Shown here: positions 22,388 to 26,431 of the stretch, in pieces
How positions within the stretch are numbered: position 1 is the first letter of the stretch
Layout of the letters: every line of letters begins with the position of its first letter
Assembly (NCBI GenBank): GCA_900548185.1
Contig: URJJ01000032.1
Location: forward strand, 1 to 26,431
Reading direction: 5' to 3'
Source of the DNA: an uncultured Opitutales bacterium
GTDB taxonomy: Bacteria; Verrucomicrobiota; Verrucomicrobiia; Opitutales; Intestinicryptomonadaceae
DNA length: 26,431 nucleotides
Program-made: the position numbers and the translations under genes
Notes under the pieces: model-generated
The model's database searches: none
Told to the model about the DNA's origin: nothing
What the model saw: the letters and a program-made list of their open reading frames with translations, nothing else

Positions 22388-22774
22388 CTAGCCCATCAGC
22401 CTTTCGGCGGCATCGACGTCGGAAAAGCGCATTATCATTATCGGATTTGCGCATTCCCCCTTCGTCATCGCGTACATGTACTCGATGTTTAGCCCGGCCG
22501 CCTCGGCCTTTTCCAGAATCTCCAGAAGCGCGCCGGGCCTGTCCGCAACCTCGACGCTCAAAACGTCGACAAGCTTGGAGGCAACCCCCTCCTTTTCGAG
22601 TGCGGAAACGGCCTCTTCGGGCCTGTCAACAATCGCGCGCATGACCCCGAACGACTTGGACTCGGCTATTGTGAGCGTGCGTATGTTTATCCCCGCTGAC
22701 GCGAGTATGGAGCACACCCGCTTGAGGTGCCCCGGGGAATTTTCCAGAAATACTGAAAGCTGCCTGAATTTCAT
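22388..22774 (-). CDS. Tandem ACT-domain protein
   Basis: A small protein of 128 residues made of two ACT domains: residues 1 to about 62 (MKFRQLSVFLENSPGHLKRV, then ASAGINIRTLTIAE) and about 66-128 (LSVEVADRPGALLEILEKAE, then AGLNIEYMYA). Each has the N-terminal ligand-binding Pro-Gly turn of amino-acid-sensing ACT domains and no catalytic domain. It is the last gene of the operon, 16 bases after the paaK stop, and its ATG at 22774 has AAAGG five bases upstream. The long in-frame extension upstream of that ATG overlaps paaK and has shadow composition. The context suggests that it senses an aromatic amino acid or modulates a partner enzyme. The exact role is unknown, and in other genomes the same gene order is annotated only as an ACT-domain protein. 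Confidence 0.9.
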   Translation of the reverse strand: MKFRQLSVFLENSPGHLKRVCSILASAGINIRTLTIAESKSFGVMRAIVDRPEEAVSALEKEGVASKLVDVLSVEVADRPGALLEILEKAEAAGLNIEYMYAMTKGECANPIMIMRFSDVDAAERLMG

Positions 22775-22790
22775 GAAAGCCTTTCTAAGA

Positions 22791-24119
22791 TTATATGTTG
22801 CGCCTGTCAAGGACGCGCTTGGCCTTGCCCTCCGAACGCGCAATCGAGTTGGGCTCGACGATTTTAACGTCCATGCGTATGCCGACGATTTTGGCAATCG
22901 CCTCGCGCGCGGCGCGGCGGACCGCCTCGATTTCGGAAACGCTGTCGCTCAAATATTTCGGCTGAATTTCAAGCTCCACCGTGACCGTGTCCAAATCCTT
23001 TTCGCGGTCGAGGACAATCCGGTAGTTCGGGGACGCCTCCCTCACGTTCATGAGCGCCGCCTCTATCTGCGACGGGAATACGTTCACGCCTCGGATGATG
23101 AACATGTCGTCGCTCCTTCTGCCGATGCGGCGGATGCGCCGGATGGTCCGCCCGCAGGCGCAGGGTTCTGCGACAATCGTCGTAAGGTCGTGCGTGCGGT
23201 AGCGCAGGATGGGCATGGCGCGCTTGCTCAGCGTAGTGAGGACAAGCTCGCCCTCCTCGCCGTCGGGCAGAGGTTCGCCAGTTTCGGGGTCGACTATCTC
23301 GGGATAGTAGTGGTCCTCAAAAATGTGGATGCCGTCGCGGCACGGGCACTCGCCGCCGACGCCGGGGCCTGCGATTTCGGAGAGCCCGTATATGTCGAAG
23401 GCGCGGACGTTCGTGTTGTCCTCTATGAATTTCCTCATTGCCTCGGACCACGGCTCCGCGCCGAAAATGCCGAAGCGAAGCGGCAGCGACTTCATGTCGA
23501 TTCCCATCTTCTGGGCGCACTCGATGAGATGGATGAAATAGCTTGGGGTGCAGGCCGCAGCCGTGACGCCGAAATCTTTCATGAGCATTATCTGGCGCTC
23601 TGTGTTGCCGCCCGAAGCGGGCACAACAGTGCACCCGAGCGACTCCCCGCCGCCGTGCAGGCCCAGGCCGCCTGTGAAAAGACCGTAGCCGAAGGAGACC
23701 TGGAGGATGTCGCCGCTTCTTACGCCGAACATGAGAAGGGCGCGGCGCACCGTGCTCTTCCACACCTCCATGTCCTCGGCCGTGTAGGCCACGACTATCG
23801 GCTTGCCGGTCGTCCCGCTTGAGGCGTGGAGCCGCACGATGTCCGACATGTCGGCCGCGAAAAGCCCGTAGGGATAAGTGTCCCTCAGGTCGGTTTTCTG
23901 CATGAATGGCAGGCGGGAGATGTCGGAAAGCGAAACAATGTCGGAGGGCTTGACGCCGCGCTCGTCCATGCGCTCCCTGACGAGCGGCACGCGCCCGTAC
24001 GCAAGCCTCACGATGGCCTGGAGGCGCTGGAGCTGAAGCTCGCGCAGGTGGTCGTGCGGCAGAAAATCCAGGGCGCTGTCCGGATGGAAGCGCGCAGTCT
24101 TGTCGTTCCAGTTCACCAT
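22791..24119 (-). CDS. paaK: Phenylacetate/arylacetate-CoA ligase
   Basis: A 442-residue adenylate-forming enzyme that joins phenylacetate or a related arylacetate to CoA through an acyl-AMP. In an anaerobe it could also run from arylacetyl-CoA towards the free acid. The P-loop-like SSGTTGKP is at residues 100-107. Later motifs are YGLSEIAGPGVGGEC and ELVLTTLSKRAMPILRYRTHD, followed by the hinge region RIGRRSDDMFIIRGVNVFPSQIE before the C-terminal swivel domain. The ATG at 24119 is one base after the iorB TGA and has a strong GGGGGGAG seven bases upstream inside iorB, so translation is coupled. The frame is open further upstream (to 24215), but that part overlaps iorB and is out of place. The length fits PaaK (430-440). 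It is the third gene of the operon; an aryl substrate is inferred from IorAB. Confidence 0.94.
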   Translation of the reverse strand: MVNWNDKTARFHPDSALDFLPHDHLRELQLQRLQAIVRLAYGRVPLVRERMDERGVKPSDIVSLSDISRLPFMQKTDLRDTYPYGLFAADMSDIVRLHASSGTTGKPIVVAYTAEDMEVWKSTVRRALLMFGVRSGDILQVSFGYGLFTGGLGLHGGGESLGCTVVPASGGNTERQIMLMKDFGVTAAACTPSYFIHLIECAQKMGIDMKSLPLRFGIFGAEPWSEAMRKFIEDNTNVRAFDIYGLSEIAGPGVGGECPCRDGIHIFEDHYYPEIVDPETGEPLPDGEEGELVLTTLSKRAMPILRYRTHDLTTIVAEPCACGRTIRRIRRIGRRSDDMFIIRGVNVFPSQIEAALMNVREASPNYRIVLDREKDLDTVTVELEIQPKYLSDSVSEIEAVRRAAREAIAKIVGIRMDVKIVEPNSIARSEGKAKRVLDRRNI

Positions 24120-24120
24120 G

Positions 24121-24597
24121 TCAGAGCTCCCCCCTTCCGACTTTGAACGCCGTTTCGTTTGAAGCCCAAAGCTTTTCGGGGAATAGCCTGCGCAGCACAG
24201 AATTCCACCTTTCAAGCGGGATTCCGGGAAGGTGCAGGCTGAGCGCGCCGAGGGCGGCGACGTTCATGCTCTTTGCGCTAACCAGCTTCGAGGCGTCGAA
24301 ATCCTCGGGCGAAATCCTAACGCCGCCCTCCCGGAGATCCGGCATGTGAGCGTCGGACCACTCCGGCTCAAGCGAAACAAGGTAGTCGACCTTCCCGGAC
24401 GGAATCATAGGGCTTTTCACCGACTTGCCGAAGCGCACGTCGCTCGATACGGAGCCGCCACGCTGGGCCATGCCGTGGACCTCCGCCTTCTTGACGTCGT
24501 ATCCCTCCTCAAAGAGCACTTCCCCCAGTATGAGCGTAGCCTTGAGCACGCCCATGCCGCCCAGCCCCGCTATCCTTATGTTTGTAACTTCTTCCAT
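24121..24597 (-). CDS. iorB: Indolepyruvate oxidoreductase subunit beta, short form
   Basis: The gamma-type (CoA-binding) subunit of the 2-oxoacid:ferredoxin oxidoreductase that makes arylacetyl-CoA from aryl-pyruvates together with IorA. Conserved segments are IRIAGLGGMGVLKATLIL near the N-terminus, KKAEVHGMAQRGGSVSSDVRFG, VDYLVSLEPEW and MNVAALGAL. From the ATG at 24597 the protein has only 158 residues, compared with about 190-200 usual for the family. The part between the EPEW region and MNVAALGAL is compressed, so a surface segment is missing although both ends align. No frameshift is apparent. It starts five bases after the iorA stop and ends one base before the paaK start, so it is firmly inside the operon. 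The open frame extends upstream to 24699, but only inside iorA and with Arg-rich shadow sequence. Confidence 0.9.
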   Translation of the reverse strand: MEEVTNIRIAGLGGMGVLKATLILGEVLFEEGYDVKKAEVHGMAQRGGSVSSDVRFGKSVKSPMIPSGKVDYLVSLEPEWSDAHMPDLREGGVRISPEDFDASKLVSAKSMNVAALGALSLHLPGIPLERWNSVLRRLFPEKLWASNETAFKVGRGEL

Positions 24598-24602
24598 TGG
24601 AT

Positions 24603-26192
24603 TCAAGAGTTTTTGGAATTGAGTTTTGCAATCATTGCGGCGGCGAGCACGCACGGCTGCTTGAGCACGATGAGCGACAGTTCGTCCTTTGCAAGGCATT
24701 CCGAAAGGTACTTCACAAACTGCTCCCTCTCCTTTACGGGATTGAAGGACGCCACGTTTTTCACGCCGATTCCCCGCGCCACGTCCTCTATGACAACCTT
24801 TGTCGCGGGGGAATGGTCGAGCCTCCGCCCGGTGGCGGGATTCTCCTGCTGGCCGGTCATGGCGGTTATGGAATTATCGACGACAATCACGACGTGCCCG
24901 GTTTTCGGCGCGTTATAGACCATCTCGACAAGCCCCGTCAGGCCGCTGTGCATGAAGGTGCTGTCGCCCATAACGCTCACCACCTTGCGGGCCTTGTCCT
25001 CCGGGAGGACGCGGCGCATCCCGAGCCCTATGCCGATGGACGCGCCCATGCATATCTGGATGTCCATGGCCTCAAGCGGCTTGAGGGCCGCAAGCGTATA
25101 GCAGCCTATGTCGCCTGCCACTATCAGGCCCATCTCGTTTAGCGGCGCGAAGCTGAATGCGTGAGGGCAGCCCTTGCAAAGCTGCGGCGGCTTGCCCTTC
25201 ACCGGAACCTGGTTTTCAGAAGTGTCGCCGCGTATCTGCGCGGCGGCCCTGTCCACATTCATCTCCCCGAAGCGGAAAGTCTCCGGGCGCTCTGCGACGT
25301 TCGCCCCGGCTGCGCGCAGGAGCGTCGTAAGGTACGGGTCGCCCTCCTCCACCGCCACGCACTTTTTGTATTTCTTGCAGAATTCAAGAATCTTTTCAAC
25401 GGGCAGGGGGTTCGACATGCCCACCTTGAAAAACCCCGCATCCGGGGCGGCCTCGAACGCGTGCTGGAACGCCACGCCGCTTGAAATTATGCCGAGGGAC
25501 GAGTCGCGGCCCTCTATGATTTTGTTGGGGCCCTCCTCGCAGTTCCAGGCGGCGAGGTCGGCGAGCTTGCGGCGAAGGCGCCTGTGCGCGGGCTTCGCGT
25601 GCCCCGGCACCATCACGCGCAGAGGGATTTCCCTGCGGTAGTCGGCCTTGGGGAGCGGCTCGCGCTCGTCGGAATACCTGACGATGGTGTTGGAATGGGA
25701 GACACGCGTTGTAATGCGTATTACAACCGGGGTGTTCCAGCGCCTGGAAAGCGAAAATGCGAGCCTGGTGAAGTCGTAAGCCTCCTGCGAGTCGGAGGGT
25801 TCGAGCACCGGAAGCGCGCCGGCGTGGGCAAGGGAGCGGGTGTCCTGCTCGTTCTGGCTGGAGGCCATGCCGGGGTCGTCGGCGACGACTGCGACAAACG
25901 CCCCCTGGACGCCGCTGTACGCGGCGGTAAAAAAGAGGTCCTGGGCCACGTTGAAGCCGACGTGCTTCATTGTGCAGAGAGCCGAGCTTTCGGCGAAAGC
26001 CACTCCGAGTGCGACTTCCGCCGCAACCTTTTCGTTCGGCGCCCATTCGGCGTCCCCGCCGAGCTCCGAAAAGTTTTCAAGAATTTCAGTGGACGGCGTT
26101 CCGGGATAGCCAACGCCGAGGGCGCAGCCGGCATGCAGCGCCGCGAGGGCGACGGCCTCGTTTCCGCTCAACAATTTTGTTTGAATAGACAT
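24603..26192 (-). CDS. iorA: Indolepyruvate oxidoreductase subunit alpha, lacking the ferredoxin domain
   Basis: The catalytic thiamine-diphosphate subunit that oxidatively decarboxylates indolepyruvate and related aryl-pyruvates to arylacetyl-CoA, passing electrons to ferredoxin. It has 529 residues. The N-terminal half (GYPGTPSTEILENF, CTMKHVGFNVAQD, ADDPGMASSQNEQD) is the PFOR-type domain I/II. The C-terminal half carries LCKGCPHAFSF, the GDIGCYT segment and the TPP/Mg2+ motif GDSTFMHSG with DNSITAMTG. The protein stops at LIVLKQPCVLAAAMIAKLNSKNS, where archaeal IorA continues into a domain with two [4Fe-4S] clusters; no CxxCxxC ferredoxin motif follows. Bacteroides-type IorA is also about 530 residues, so this looks like a lineage form, not a truncation. 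The ATG at 26192 starts the family N-terminus (MSIQTKLLSGNEAVALAAL); no Shine-Dalgarno is evident. First gene of the operon. Confidence 0.93.
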   Translation of the reverse strand: MSIQTKLLSGNEAVALAALHAGCALGVGYPGTPSTEILENFSELGGDAEWAPNEKVAAEVALGVAFAESSALCTMKHVGFNVAQDLFFTAAYSGVQGAFVAVVADDPGMASSQNEQDTRSLAHAGALPVLEPSDSQEAYDFTRLAFSLSRRWNTPVVIRITTRVSHSNTIVRYSDEREPLPKADYRREIPLRVMVPGHAKPAHRRLRRKLADLAAWNCEEGPNKIIEGRDSSLGIISSGVAFQHAFEAAPDAGFFKVGMSNPLPVEKILEFCKKYKKCVAVEEGDPYLTTLLRAAGANVAERPETFRFGEMNVDRAAAQIRGDTSENQVPVKGKPPQLCKGCPHAFSFAPLNEMGLIVAGDIGCYTLAALKPLEAMDIQICMGASIGIGLGMRRVLPEDKARKVVSVMGDSTFMHSGLTGLVEMVYNAPKTGHVVIVVDNSITAMTGQQENPATGRRLDHSPATKVVIEDVARGIGVKNVASFNPVKEREQFVKYLSECLAKDELSLIVLKQPCVLAAAMIAKLNSKNS

Positions 26193-26193
26193 A

Positions 26194-26215
26194 TTTGAAA
26201 GTCAAGCATTTCAAA
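26194..26215. promoter_or_regulatory. Inverted repeat just upstream of iorA
   Basis: TTTGAAA (26194-26200) and TTTCAAA (26209-26215) form a 22-base inverted repeat with 8 bases between. Its edge lies two bases before the iorA start codon. It could be an operator or a leader hairpin that hides the start. No convincing -35/-10 pair was found in the approximately 200 bases up to the adapter, which otherwise hold nothing I can call. Confidence 0.35.
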
Positions 26216-26389
26216 AACGACCGCGCGATTCAAACCAATTTTAAAGTATTTTTTTGGGGGCCGGCATGGATTGGAACGCTTCGGAAGAGGCGAAAAACAA
26301 GGCGGCATTTAGCGGCAGCTCAAGCGGGATTTTCCCCGCCCGCGTAAAATGCCATTTAAGAATCCGCCTCCTTTTCCCTTATCTATGCC

Positions 26390-26431
26390 CTGTCTCTTAT
26401 ACACATCTGACGCTGCCGACGAAGCTAGAAG
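26390..26431. other. Illumina Nextera adapter plus index at the contig end (not genomic)
   Basis: Bases 26390-26408 are the 19-base Tn5 mosaic end CTGTCTCTTATACACATCT as used in Nextera tagmentation. They are directly followed by GACGCTGCCGACGA (26409-26422), the reverse complement of the i5-side Read 1 adapter. The next eight bases, AGCTAGAA (26423-26430), are where the i5 index sits; from memory TTCTAGCT is Nextera XT index S515. The final G is the first base of the rest of the adapter. These 42 bases are library read-through, not part of the organism. Confidence 0.97.

Noticed and set aside
22476..23822. Long plus-strand open frame (448 codons) opposite paaK and the ACT gene
   Set aside because: His/Arg/Ala-rich shadow of GC-rich coding sequence; the minus-strand genes have full family motifs.
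26266..26431. Open frame MDWNASEEAKNK... running to the right end
   Set aside because: Its last codons are translated adapter (the SYTHLTLPT string known as a database artefact), and the genomic part is short without other support.
1..26431. CRISPR array, prophage, transposase, tRNA, rRNA or toxin-antitoxin pair
   Set aside because: No direct-repeat array, no integrase or transposase motif and no tRNA-like cloverleaf was seen; all sizeable frames are accounted for by housekeeping-type genes.

Overview
The window reads as one piece of chromosome from a Gram-negative, LPS-making bacterium with high GC. The diderm markers are LpxD, LptD, an OprB-type porin ending in Phe, and a lipoprotein with a clean lipobox. 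I see no phage, insertion sequence, CRISPR array, tRNA or rRNA. The mix (an IorA/IorB/PaaK/ACT cluster of the Bacteroides-like short type, an ABC-substrate-binding hybrid kinase, a 79-residue orphan beside scpA, sigma70-like promoters, patchy Shine-Dalgarno use) makes me suspect Verrucomicrobiota (Opitutia-like). That is inference, not shown by a marker gene. The right end is not genomic: the last 42 bases are Illumina Nextera adapter and index, so this is the raw end of a short-read contig.

Layout, left to right. (1) 103-1152: lpxD on the + strand, convergent with a minus-strand sugar pair at 1238-3196 (GRP/DMT-type sugar permease, then ribokinase). A nested inverted repeat and terminator separate them. 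(2) 3438-4763: MATE exporter. (3) 4965-9701: an orphan hybrid histidine kinase of about 1,578 residues with its own promoter. (4) 9865-13448: lptD, scpA and a 79-residue protein, read right to left. (5) 13789-14775: an MECR-like 2-enoyl thioester reductase, divergent from an orphan lipoprotein at 14960-15706. (6) 15911-17902: M3 oligopeptidase, convergent with doxX (18231-18653). doxX is divergent from an OprB-type porin (18812-20116) across a symmetrical promoter region. (7) 20219-21973: metallo-beta-lactamase-fold hydrolase and ribD, tightly spaced. (8) 22388-26192: the minus-strand operon iorA-iorB-paaK-ACT, ending in a strong terminator.

How the genes work together. lpxD (lipid A acylation) and lptD (LPS insertion) serve the outer membrane, and the porin and lipoprotein also belong there. 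The permease and ribokinase form a ribose-type uptake and phosphorylation unit. The ior/paaK/ACT operon is the most coherent pathway: indolepyruvate oxidoreductase converts aryl-pyruvates to arylacetyl-CoA, the ligase interconverts arylacetyl-CoA and arylacetate, and the double-ACT protein looks like an amino-acid sensor. This fits fermentation of aromatic amino acids by an anaerobe.

The most interesting observations are: an IorA without its C-terminal ferredoxin domain beside an unusually short IorB; a cysteine-free LptD with a TolA-like charged helix; several genes whose -10 box lies 7-9 bases before the start codon (probable leaderless mRNAs); and a 10-bp inverted repeat carrying both divergent -10 boxes between doxX and the porin. 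I did not find a convincing wholly new multi-gene system.
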